From Elizabethkingia bruuniana (lineage in GTDB: Bacteria > Bacteroidota > Bacteroidia > Flavobacteriales > Weeksellaceae), in contig NZ_CP014337.1 in NCBI RefSeq assembly GCF_002024805.1, positions 3,162,001 through 3,226,000 on the forward strand: a stretch of 64,000 nt of DNA. Direction: 5' to 3'. The position numbers were made by a program, and so were the translations under genes. Under the pieces are notes generated by a model, which did not search any database, was not told where the DNA came from, and worked only from the letters and a program-made list of their open reading frames with translations. Positions 1-7,778 of the stretch are shown in pieces. Position 1 is the first letter of the stretch. Every line of letters begins with the position of its first letter.

Positions 1-947
1 CCGACCTCCAAAATCCGGAGTGCTTCCTTTTTACAGAAACTTCTGTGGATAAAATTCTGCATGAAGCGAAAAAGTTACAGCCTCAGTTTATGATTCTGGA
101 CTCTATACAGACATTACATTCCAGCCTTATAGAAAGCTCTCCGGGAACAGTTTCTCAGATCCGGGAATGTTCCTCAGAAATTATAAAGTTTGCCAAAGAA
201 ACCAATACTCCGGTATTTCTGGTGGGTCATATCACCAAAGACGGACAGATTGCCGGTCCGAAAGTACTGGAACATATGGTAGATGTGGTTCTAAATTTCG
301 ATGGCGACAGAAATCACCTTTTCAGGTTACTAAGAGCTAATAAAAACCGTTTTGGCTCCACTTCAGAAATTGGTATTTATGAAATGATATCTCAGGGTCT
401 GAAAGAAATTAAGAATCCTTCTGAAATTCTGATTACCAAAAAATTTGAAGAGCTATCCGGTAACTCGGTAGCCGTAACCCTGGAAGGAAACCGTCCAATG
501 CTACTGGAAATTCAGGCTTTAGTAAGTACCGCAGTATATGGTACTCCACAGAGAAGCTGCACTGGTTTCGATGCAAAAAGGTTGAATATGCTTCTGGCGG
601 TTCTGGAAAAACGCGCAGGCTTCCAGCTTGGATCAAAAGATGTCTTCCTGAATATAACTGGCGGTATCAAAACAGATGACCCGGCACTGGATCTAGCAGT
701 TGTAGCCTCTATTCTGTCTTCCAATGAAGATATTGCTATTTCCGAGAAGTATTGCTTTGCAGGAGAAATAGGTCTTAGTGGAGAAATACGCCCTGTTCCC
801 CAGATTGAACACCGGATCACAGAAGCCGAAAAGCTGGGATATGATAAAATCTACGTTTCCAATCTGAATAAAATACCTAAACGGAAATTTGCGATAAAGA
901 TTGAAGAAGTCAGCAAAATTGAAGATTTTCACGAAAGACTATTTTAA
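1..947 (+). CDS. radA: DNA repair protein RadA (5' end missing)
   Basis: C-terminal two-thirds of RadA/Sms, the RecA-like ATPase that processes branched recombination intermediates in the cytoplasm. The frame is open through base 1 with no start, so the N-terminal zinc finger and Walker A loop lie to the left of the window. Visible are a Walker-B-like stretch (FMILDSIQTLHS), the RadA signature KNRFG, and the C-terminal Lon-protease-like domain with TGGIKTDDPALDLAV. The GTG at 45 is an internal valine codon, not the start, because in-frame conserved residues precede it. It ends 20 bp before the AraC gene on the same strand. Family assignment is firm. Confidence 0.95.
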   Translation, partial: DLQNPECFLFTETSVDKILHEAKKLQPQFMILDSIQTLHSSLIESSPGTVSQIRECSSEIIKFAKETNTPVFLVGHITKDGQIAGPKVLEHMVDVVLNFDGDRNHLFRLLRANKNRFGSTSEIGIYEMISQGLKEIKNPSEILITKKFEELSGNSVAVTLEGNRPMLLEIQALVSTAVYGTPQRSCTGFDAKRLNMLLAVLEKRAGFQLGSKDVFLNITGGIKTDDPALDLAVVASILSSNEDIAISEKYCFAGEIGLSGEIRPVPQIEHRITEAEKLGYDKIYVSNLNKIPKRKFAIKIEEVSKIEDFHERLF

Positions 948-967
948 ATAATTAAAACAACATCAGA

Positions 968-2122
968 ATGCCGATTGAAAATATTCAGAAATTTGTTCTT
1001 GTATTGCTTTACGGCAGTCTGGTTTTGCAGTCATTCACTCTGCTGGCAAATCCTATGAACGTTAATAAGAAAGCAAATTTTGCTTTCGGAATATTCCTGT
1101 TCTTATGGTCCGGCTATTGGGTTTTAGACATTCTGACAATTTGTGGATTTTCACCTGGCCCTTTATTAATATTTTCAGTCTATTCTGTATTAATATTCAC
1201 TCCTCTTTTCTTATTCTTCAGCGTTGTATTTTTCATCAACCCCAATTACCAATTCAGAAAAAAAGATTTAATATGCTTTGTTATTCCTGCTATTTACTTA
1301 ATTGTATTATTCAACTCTGAGGAAAACAAAATACTGCATATCCTTGCAATGCTTATTGTAATTGCCCACAACCTTCCTTATGTTGGCATTATCTATTATA
1401 AGATAAGGAAACACCAGAAAAGAATTGAAATCATTTCCTCCAATACTGAAAGCATCAACCTGCAATGGCTTATTAAGCTAAGCTTCCTGTTATTTATAAC
1501 GATTATCATAACAGTTTGCTACGAACTTTTCAATACGTTTATCTACAAAATGCATCAGAATCTTGTGATGGATTTATTGTTCCTGTTTATTGTTTACAGT
1601 ACTTTTTATCATGTTCTTCGGCAAAAGGAAATTTATCCTGTAAGCAAAATGCAACTGGAAGAATTGTTATCTATAGAACCTGAATCCGAAGAAAAGACGG
1701 AAAAGAAAAAATTAATTCCGGATGAAGATTTTGAAAGCCTGAAAGAAAAGTTACTAACATTAATGAAGGACGAAAAACCTTATCTGGAAGGCGATCTCAA
1801 TTTATTAAAGCTTTCAGAACTTATCGGCATCAGTACGCATCAGCTCTCCTATCTGCTGAACAATGGGTTTAATGAAAACTTCTTTCAGTTTGTTAATAAA
1901 TACAGAGTAACGCATGCCAAGGAATTATTATTAAGTGACTCTTATTATAAAATGTCTGTTTTAGGCATCGCTTTTGAATCAGGATTCAATTCAAAAACAG
2001 CCTTCAATACGATGTTCAAAAAGATCATGGGAATAACACCCTCTGAATTCAGAAAAAATCAGAAAGAATCCGATTCTGCCGATACAGGAAATTTAAACAG
2101 CTATCCTGAAAAACCGTTCTGA
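968..2122 (+). CDS. AraC-family regulator with membrane N-terminus
   Basis: 384-residue protein with two parts. Residues about 10-230 are strongly hydrophobic with several helices of membrane length (for example LVLLYGSLVLQSF and LLFITIIITVCYELF). Residues about 255-366 form an AraC-type double helix-turn-helix, including LKLSELIGISTHQLSYLL and the second-helix block SGFNSKTAFNTMFKKIMG followed by TPSEFR. This architecture is common among flavobacterial one-component regulators that may sense at the inner membrane. The signal is not evident. The methyltransferase starts 2 bp after its stop, so the two are probably cotranscribed. The domain call is firm; the regulated genes are unknown. Confidence 0.85.
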   Translation: MPIENIQKFVLVLLYGSLVLQSFTLLANPMNVNKKANFAFGIFLFLWSGYWVLDILTICGFSPGPLLIFSVYSVLIFTPLFLFFSVVFFINPNYQFRKKDLICFVIPAIYLIVLFNSEENKILHILAMLIVIAHNLPYVGIIYYKIRKHQKRIEIISSNTESINLQWLIKLSFLLFITIIITVCYELFNTFIYKMHQNLVMDLLFLFIVYSTFYHVLRQKEIYPVSKMQLEELLSIEPESEEKTEKKKLIPDEDFESLKEKLLTLMKDEKPYLEGDLNLLKLSELIGISTHQLSYLLNNGFNENFFQFVNKYRVTHAKELLLSDSYYKMSVLGIAFESGFNSKTAFNTMFKKIMGITPSEFRKNQKESDSADTGNLNSYPEKPF

Positions 2123-2124
2123 TT

Positions 2125-2805
2125 ATGCACCAGAAAGCCATCCAAAAATATTACGATCAGCTGGCCAGTACCTATGATGAAAATAGGTTCAGCAATACTT
2201 ATGGTCAGTATATAGATGCACAGGAACGGAATTTTCTGACATCTTTTTTTCATAAGTATAAAAGGCTGAACAAAACCCTGGACCTTGGGTGCGGGACTGG
2301 TAGATTATTAGACTTTGCAACCTCTGGTGTGGACTTTAGTGAAGAAATGCTGTCACAGGCTAAAGCTAAATACCCTTATAAGAATCTGACCGTAGGAAAC
2401 ATTACAGACATCCCGTTTGAAAATGAAAGCATGGACTGTATCTTTTCTTTTCATGTCATTATGCATCAGGACAGAGAAACAACACAACAATTCCTTTCGG
2501 AGTCCTGGCAAAAACTGAAACCAGAAGGATTTTTAATTTTTGATTTTCCCGTTAAAAGACGCAGAAAAAATCATGCTTCTACAGAAAGCTGGCATGCTTA
2601 TAACAGTTTTAATCCTGAGGAAATTAAATTTTTATTCAGGAATCGATGGACTATTACCGAGACCCAAGGAATTTTATTTTTCCCGGTACACCGCATTCCA
2701 AAATCTTTACGCAGATTATTTCTTCCTCTGGACAATTGGCTTTGCCGCTCCTTTCTGAAGAAGTGGGCTTCATATCAGATTATTGTTTTACAAAAAACTC
2801 AATAA
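2125..2805 (+). CDS. Class I SAM-dependent methyltransferase
   Basis: 226-residue cytoplasmic methyltransferase of the Methyltransf_11/25 type. Motif I (DLGCGTGR) is at residues 53-60 and binds S-adenosylmethionine. The acidic motif II region follows at GVDFSEEML, and motif III-like residues lie near LKPEGFLIFDFP. The substrate cannot be read from the sequence. It sits between the AraC regulator (2 bp upstream) and the VanW-like gene (6 bp downstream), so the three probably form one transcript. The VanW neighbour suggests, but does not show, a cell-envelope role. Confidence 0.85.
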   Translation: MHQKAIQKYYDQLASTYDENRFSNTYGQYIDAQERNFLTSFFHKYKRLNKTLDLGCGTGRLLDFATSGVDFSEEMLSQAKAKYPYKNLTVGNITDIPFENESMDCIFSFHVIMHQDRETTQQFLSESWQKLKPEGFLIFDFPVKRRRKNHASTESWHAYNSFNPEEIKFLFRNRWTITETQGILFFPVHRIPKSLRRLFLPLDNWLCRSFLKKWASYQIIVLQKTQ

Positions 2806-2811
2806 ACTTTC

Positions 2812-3516
2812 ATGAAGTTCATCAAAAAATACATTCCGCATTCTCTTAAAATTCAGTTATACCTTCTGAAGCGAAAACTTCTGGATACGCTTCAGAATAA
2901 AAAATATGCTTCGATTATTCACATAAAAGATATTGGGGATATTCAGACAGAGTTAACGCTTACGATAATGCCCAGCCCCTTTTTTGAAAACAAAGTCCAT
3001 AACCTGAGAATTGTTCAGCAAAAACTGGAAGGCATTACAATTTACCCCGGTGAATATTTCTCTTTCTGGAAATCTACAGGTAAAGCCAGCAAAAAAAACG
3101 GATTTAAGGAGGGACGGAATCTTGTTGCCGGAAAGCTATCTCAGGATACCGGTGGTGGGATTTGTCAGTTTTCATCTCTGTTATATTATGCAGCTTTAAA
3201 AGCAGGATTCATTATTACCGAACGCCACCATCATTCTGTAGATATCTATAAAGAAGATGAACGCTATATTCCATTAGGTGCCGACAGCACTGTTGTTTAT
3301 GGTTTCCGGGATTTACAGTTTATCAATCCTTATAGTTTCCCGGTTCAGCTGAAATCAAAAATTGAAGACAACTCAATTACATTACATATACTGGCTGAGA
3401 ATAAATTTCCGGAACATCATGTAGATTTTGAATACAGCCATCAACCTGACACAGTAAGTGTAAAGACAGTAATCAATCAAAAAGTTGTAGCCGAAAATAT
3501 TTATATAAAATCCTAA
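2812..3516 (+). CDS. VanW family protein
   Basis: 234 residues with the VanW-like domain across roughly residues 70-210. Hallmarks are YPGEYFSFW, the GGGICQ block at residues 114-119, a triple histidine at 139-141, and the NPYSFPV stretch near the C-terminus. VanW proteins occur in some vancomycin-resistance clusters and widely elsewhere; their biochemical role is not established. No signal peptide is obvious, although the N-terminus is basic and amphipathic. It is the last gene of the AraC-methyltransferase-VanW run. Nothing here indicates glycopeptide resistance, since no VanHAX-type genes are nearby. Confidence 0.85.
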   Translation: MKFIKKYIPHSLKIQLYLLKRKLLDTLQNKKYASIIHIKDIGDIQTELTLTIMPSPFFENKVHNLRIVQQKLEGITIYPGEYFSFWKSTGKASKKNGFKEGRNLVAGKLSQDTGGGICQFSSLLYYAALKAGFIITERHHHSVDIYKEDERYIPLGADSTVVYGFRDLQFINPYSFPVQLKSKIEDNSITLHILAENKFPEHHVDFEYSHQPDTVSVKTVINQKVVAENIYIKS

Positions 3517-3841
3517 TCAGGTAATTTAAGAACAAGAAAACTACATACTGGTTTATAAAACCGCACTACTATATAACTCCAACCACCATTAATACAAGCC
3601 TTTATTATATAGTTCCGTTTTATAAACAAGGGCTTTGGGAATGCCTGCCGGCAGTACATTTGGCTAACCAAATATTAAAAAATGTCACTACCCGCCATTC
3701 CTCCGACCACTTATGCACATCTGTTTAAAAGATTTGTAATACAGACAAAGCATCTTTTTAAGTTTCCTCCGACTATTGCAATAAAAAAATAATTTATATT
3801 TGTTTAGCATCTAAACAAATGATGCAGAACCAATTACAAAG
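3517..3841. other. Intergenic region upstream of the SDR gene
   Basis: 325 bp without a convincing gene. The only structure I can support is the promoter/operator close to the right end (3795-3819). The left part has short stop-interrupted frames and no clear terminator hairpin after the VanW-like gene. Confidence 0.5.
3795..3819 (+). promoter_or_regulatory. Promoter -7 element overlapped by a perfect inverted repeat
   Basis: TATATTTG at 3795-3802 matches the Bacteroidota -7 consensus TAnnTTTG. It overlaps a perfect 9-bp inverted repeat, TTTGTTTAG at 3799-3807 and CTAAACAAA at 3811-3819 with spacer CAT. The palindrome covers the expected transcription start, the placement expected for a repressor operator (MarR or TetR type). 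The SDR start codon follows at 3842. The cognate regulator is not identifiable in this window. Confidence 0.6.
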
Positions 3842-4675
3842 ATGTCTGAAAACAAATACGCAATTGTAACAGGAGCCAGCCAGGGAATGGGAAAACACAT
3901 TGCTCTGGAATTAGCTAAAAGGCATATCAATCTTATTTTGATAAGCCTTCCCGATCAGGGGCTGGATTCATTTTGTCAGACTTTGATTTCAGATTTCGGA
4001 ATCGAAGCCATTGCGTACGAAACAGACCTTTGTATTACCGGGAATATTATGGAACTCACCCAATGGGTTAATGAGAATTTTGAAGTTTATATTCTTATTA
4101 ACAATGCAGGTCTTGGCGGTTCCATGAAGTTTACAGAAGCGCGGACAGAGTACATCAGCAAGATTATTCAACTGAATGTAACGGCTACTTCCCTACTCAC
4201 CCATCTGCTGCTTCCCAACCTCATCCGTCAGAAAAAAGCATATATCCTAAATATTTCCAGTATTGCAGCTTTAGCATCTATTGGCTATAAAACGGTATAT
4301 CCTGCATCCAAAGCTTTTGTGCATTCTTTCTCCAGAGGATTACGGTATGAACTGAAAGATACAAATGTACTGGTAAGTGTAGCACATCCCGGTCCAATGA
4401 AAACAACTGTGGAAAACACCGAAAGGCTAGACAGACAAGGAGCCTTGGGAAAATTTCTGATGTCGACACCGGAGAGAAATGCCCGAGTATGTGTAGCTCA
4501 ACTATTAAAAGGCAGATCACTAATTATCCTGAACAAACTAAGCTGGCTGGTGATGAATTATGCTCCGGACTGGTTAAAAACACGTCTAATTTCCGAAGCC
4601 AGTAAAAAAGAAATTCTGGAACAATATACTGAACACAAAAAAGCAGTACCAAGAGCTGCTTCGTTAAAAGAATGA
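3842..4675 (+). CDS. Short-chain dehydrogenase/reductase
   Basis: 277-residue classical SDR using NAD(P)(H). The Rossmann glycine motif TGASQGMG is at residues 10-17, NNAG at 87-90, the catalytic serine near residue 139-140 and the catalytic YPASK at 153-157. This fits the YqjQ/DltE-like subgroup of about 260-280 residues. Substrate unknown. Its ATG lies about 40 bp behind a promoter with a palindromic operator, and its stop overlaps the next start (ATGA), so it is translationally coupled to the epimerase-like gene. Family call is firm. Confidence 0.9.
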   Translation: MSENKYAIVTGASQGMGKHIALELAKRHINLILISLPDQGLDSFCQTLISDFGIEAIAYETDLCITGNIMELTQWVNENFEVYILINNAGLGGSMKFTEARTEYISKIIQLNVTATSLLTHLLLPNLIRQKKAYILNISSIAALASIGYKTVYPASKAFVHSFSRGLRYELKDTNVLVSVAHPGPMKTTVENTERLDRQGALGKFLMSTPERNARVCVAQLLKGRSLIILNKLSWLVMNYAPDWLKTRLISEASKKEILEQYTEHKKAVPRAASLKE

Positions 4676-5658
4676 AGAATATATTTATCACCGGCATTTC
4701 CGGACTTCTGGGCACCAATCTTGTCAACCTTCTTTTGGAACAGAACTACAGAGTTACCGGACTTATCCGGAATCCCGACAGCTTTACAGGCACCAGAAAT
4801 GAAAATCTCACTTTACTGAAGGGTAACCTTTTCGATGATTATTCCACAATATTTTCTGATACCGACATTGTTATCCACATTGCTGCCGAAACCAAGCAAA
4901 ATATACTTCAGTACGAAGACTATTATAAAATCAACTACGAAGCCACACATCATTTATATGAAACTGCTGTAAAATCAGATGTAAAGAAGTTTATTTTCGT
5001 GAGTACCGCTAATACTTCCGGCTTTGCAGATTCAGATGGTTTGGGCAATGAAGATAAACCGATGAAATTCCCATTCACAAAATCTTTTTATGCTTTGAGC
5101 AAAAAAGCGGCGGAAGATTATCTCCTCCAACAAAACAATGCTACAGAAACGGTCATCATATGTCCCACTTTTATGCTAGGCGCTTTTGACACCAAACCCA
5201 GCTCTGGCAGGATTATCCTGATGGGGCTTCATAAAAAGCTTATTCTCTATCCACCGGGCGGAAAGAACTTCGTGTATGTAAAAGATGTTGCACAAACCAT
5301 TATCAATGCGATACCCCATGCTAAAAATGGTAAAAAATACATCGCCTGCAATGAGAATATAAGCTATAAAGATTTCTTTCAGAAACTGAATACAATAAAC
5401 AACCAGAATCCTTTGATGATAAAAGTCCCCGGATTCGTTCTGAGAATAGCAGGCCTTTTCGGAGATCTGCTAAGAAAGCTGAATATTAAAACGGATCTGT
5501 GTACGCCAAATATGGAATCGCTGTGTATTGAAAATTATTATACCAATCACAAGTCAGCAACGGAGCTCAATGTACAGTACCATTCCATTGAAACCGCTAT
5601 AAAAGAAGCTTCAGATTATTTCAATACAGACTTTCGGAAAGCAAACCAGAAACATTAA
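4672..5658 (+). CDS. NAD-dependent epimerase/dehydratase family protein
   Basis: 328 residues, extended SDR fold. The N-terminal nucleotide motif GISGLLG (residues 8-14, GxxGxxG) and the active-site pair Y140/K144 (YALSK) are present. It most resembles the dihydroflavonol-4-reductase-like branch of NAD-dependent epimerases. The ATGA overlap with the preceding SDR argues for one operon of two oxidoreductases controlled by the operator at 3799-3819. A substrate cannot be assigned; small-molecule redox or detoxification is one possibility. Confidence 0.85.
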   Translation: MKNIFITGISGLLGTNLVNLLLEQNYRVTGLIRNPDSFTGTRNENLTLLKGNLFDDYSTIFSDTDIVIHIAAETKQNILQYEDYYKINYEATHHLYETAVKSDVKKFIFVSTANTSGFADSDGLGNEDKPMKFPFTKSFYALSKKAAEDYLLQQNNATETVIICPTFMLGAFDTKPSSGRIILMGLHKKLILYPPGGKNFVYVKDVAQTIINAIPHAKNGKKYIACNENISYKDFFQKLNTINNQNPLMIKVPGFVLRIAGLFGDLLRKLNIKTDLCTPNMESLCIENYYTNHKSATELNVQYHSIETAIKEASDYFNTDFRKANQKH

Positions 5659-5850
5659 AACTCTTTACGTTCCTTTCGCTAAAATTATAACATCAACACA
5701 AAGGCACAAGAGATACTTATGCTATGTTCCTATGTGGTTTAAGAATTTAGAATAAACCACAAAAGGCACAAAAGAAATATTAATGTACTAAGGGTTTTTA
5801 GGGCACAAAAATTTTACCTAAAGGTAAAATATCAGATCATTCCTTTAAGC
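5659..5850. repeat. Degenerate intergenic repeat of the CACAAAAGGCACAAAAG family
   Basis: Non-coding stretch with CACAAAGGCACAAGAG, CCTATGTGGTTTAAG and CCACAAAAGGCACAAAAG, the same words that dominate 10.2-10.8 kb and recur at 42.3-42.5 kb. It contains a perfect 9-bp inverted repeat, ATTTTACCT (5811-5819) and AGGTAAAAT (5822-5830), whose near copy is found at about 42.44 kb. No protein is encoded. It looks like a dispersed, decaying non-autonomous repeat. Confidence 0.6.
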
Positions 5851-5916
5851 TGCTCGGAAAAGACCTTTACAATTTGTTCTGAACAAATTCGCTACCTTTA
5901 CTCAAATAAAATAAAG

Positions 5917-6492
5917 ATGAATCTCCTTGCTCATTCCTATTTATCGTTTTCCGATGGACAAATTGTGGGCAATATGATTGCGGACTACGTTAGAAATGCC
6001 GACCGGGAAAAACTTCCTGTAGAAGTACAAAAAGGCATTATTATCCACAGAGAAATCGACACCTATACCGATCAGCATCCTGTTACGCATAAGGCCAAAA
6101 AAGTTTTTCAGCCTTTGGTTAGATTATATTCTGGCGCTTTTGTAGATGTCAGCATGGATTACTTTCTTGCCAACGATGTGGCAATACATGACGAAACCGA
6201 CTGGAAGAAACATACAAAGCATGTATACAACACATTGTGGAATTATGAAGAAATACTTCCGGAAAGGTTTCTCCACATTCTCCCTAAAATGGAAGCCGAT
6301 GACTGGCTCTTCAATTACCGGTATGACTGGGGTATCAAATACAGCCTGCAAAATGTTCTGAACAAGGCCAGGTATCTGGAAAAAGATATTCCGGTTTTCA
6401 ATTCATTTATGGAAGAAAAATATTTCCTGAAAGAATGTTATGATGAGTTTTTTCCGGATCTGAAAAGTCACATAGAAAATCTGAAAGTTTAG
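5917..6492 (+). CDS. acpH: Acyl carrier protein phosphodiesterase
   Basis: 191-residue protein of the AcpH/DUF479 family, a metal-dependent HD-like hydrolase that removes 4'-phosphopantetheine from holo-ACP in the cytoplasm. Recognisable are the N-terminal block MNLLAHSYLS, GNMIADYV, and IIHREIDTYTDQHP with the metal-binding His/Asp residues. Length matches the family (about 190-195). It ends in a 4-bp convergent overlap with the DUF6702-like gene on the other strand. Confidence 0.9.
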   Translation: MNLLAHSYLSFSDGQIVGNMIADYVRNADREKLPVEVQKGIIIHREIDTYTDQHPVTHKAKKVFQPLVRLYSGAFVDVSMDYFLANDVAIHDETDWKKHTKHVYNTLWNYEEILPERFLHILPKMEADDWLFNYRYDWGIKYSLQNVLNKARYLEKDIPVFNSFMEEKYFLKECYDEFFPDLKSHIENLKV

Positions 6493-7001
6493 AACTGCTG
6501 ATATTGGTAGCGGTCAGGGTACAATAGTTTAGTACTCTTTCTTTGTCCGCCGACTACAATATGTATAATATTCATCTGATCGTCGAATAAATTGTACAGT
6601 ATACTCACTGCTGTTTCAATCTTTTTAGGATTCACTACCTTTTCGGTTTCCAGATAGACGTCTACAGCTTCAGAATTTTCTTCGTAGCCCAAAAAGTTTA
6701 TCCGGATCTGATTGTTATTCACTTTCAGTTTCAGGTATTCCTCAAAATACTTCTGCAGCAGAGCCTGCATATCGCTTTTAAATTTCGGATTATTAAAGAA
6801 CACCTTTTTCGCATACTTTTTATCCAGAGCATTTTCCATATCGTCTATGAAAAACTTTCCGGTAATCTCAAAAGTCTGGGATTTGGCATTGTAACTGAAC
6901 TCTACAGAGCCTACATGATAAGGATGAACATCTTTTGCTTTTGCAGAAGAAAAAAACAAAATTCCCGAAATCAACAAAAAGATCCTAAAAAATATTTTCA
7001 T
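6489..7001 (-). CDS. DUF6702-like secreted protein
   Basis: 170 residues from the ATG at 7001; a GTG two codons upstream is less likely. An N-terminal signal peptide (KIFFRIFLLISGILFF, then SSAKA) is followed by a domain beginning VHPYHVGSVEFSYN, typical of DUF6702, a small exported Bacteroidota family of unknown function often found beside HupE-like or M1-type genes. Here it is next to the HupE/UreJ gene and the M1 metallopeptidase, which fits that context. The family name is from recognition of the sequence pattern, not from a search. Confidence 0.75.
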   Translation of the reverse strand: MKIFFRIFLLISGILFFSSAKAKDVHPYHVGSVEFSYNAKSQTFEITGKFFIDDMENALDKKYAKKVFFNNPKFKSDMQALLQKYFEEYLKLKVNNNQIRINFLGYEENSEAVDVYLETEKVVNPKKIETAVSILYNLFDDQMNIIHIVVGGQRKSTKLLYPDRYQYQQF

Positions 7002-7088
7002 CTGCACACATTTATAATTATTCGTATTTAAGAAGCTTTGCTGTTAAGCTAATTCAAAAATAATCAATATTTTCGCAAAAACGACGCC

Positions 7089-7667
7089 ATGAACGATTTT
7101 ATGTTTTACCTCAGGATGGGCTGGGATCATATTGTTAGTAAAGACGCACTGGATCATCAGTTATTTATTCTGGTACTAATCGCAGTGTATACCATACAGG
7201 ATTTCAAAAAAGTACTGATTTTAGTTACTGCATTTACGATTGGCCATTCTCTTACACTGGCGCTAAGTGTTTTCGATATTCTTAGAGTTCCTTCTGCATG
7301 GGTAGAATTTCTTATTCCGTGTACCATAGCTATTACTGCACTGATTAATATTTTTGGCAAAAACAATGTCCAGAAGCAAATGAAGCTCAACTACTCTCTG
7401 GCATTATTTTTTGGGCTCATCCACGGAATGGGTTTTGCCAATTCTATCCGGATAACATTGGCCAAAGAGCAAAGCATTGCGACAGGATTATTAGGTTTTA
7501 ATATAGGTCTTGAACTGGGACAGATTGTTGTAGTACTTGCCGTTCTTATTATTCTGTTTTTACTAACAACTATCTTCAAACTGGATCGTAAAAACTGGAT
7601 TATGTTTGTCTCCTCCGGAGTATTTGCATTATCCCTGCAGATGGCTTTAGAAAGAATTCCTTTTTAA
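7089..7667 (+). CDS. HupE/UreJ family membrane protein
   Basis: 192-residue polytopic inner-membrane protein with about six hydrophobic segments. The family features FTIGHSLTLALSV and FGLIHGMGFA with paired histidines are present; in HupE/UreJ proteins such histidines are thought to take part in nickel or other metal transport. No urease or hydrogenase gene is nearby, so the cargo is uncertain. In flavobacteria this type is regularly found next to an M1 metallopeptidase and a DUF6702 gene, as here. Confidence 0.85.
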   Translation: MNDFMFYLRMGWDHIVSKDALDHQLFILVLIAVYTIQDFKKVLILVTAFTIGHSLTLALSVFDILRVPSAWVEFLIPCTIAITALINIFGKNNVQKQMKLNYSLALFFGLIHGMGFANSIRITLAKEQSIATGLLGFNIGLELGQIVVVLAVLIILFLLTTIFKLDRKNWIMFVSSGVFALSLQMALERIPF

Positions 7668-7724
7668 GGATTCAACACTTATAAAACAAATATCAAATAA
7701 TTCTGTAAAAAAGTTCATTCCTTT

Positions 7725-7758
7725 TTGCAGAAAATACACCTGCATTTTTATACCTTTG
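7725..7758 (+). promoter_or_regulatory. Promoter of the M1 metallopeptidase
   Basis: TTG at 7725-7727 and TACCTTTG at 7751-7758 fit the Bacteroidota pattern TTG-N17..23-TAnnTTTG with a 23-bp spacer. The predicted start of transcription lies only about 15 bp before the ATG at 7779. This excludes the upstream TTG at 7725 as a start codon. Confidence 0.6.
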
Positions 7759-7778
7759 AAATAAAAATAATTTCGACC

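Noticed and set aside
2812-3516. Glycopeptide resistance through VanW
   Set aside because: No VanH, VanA, VanX or VanRS homologue is nearby and VanW-like proteins are common outside resistance clusters.
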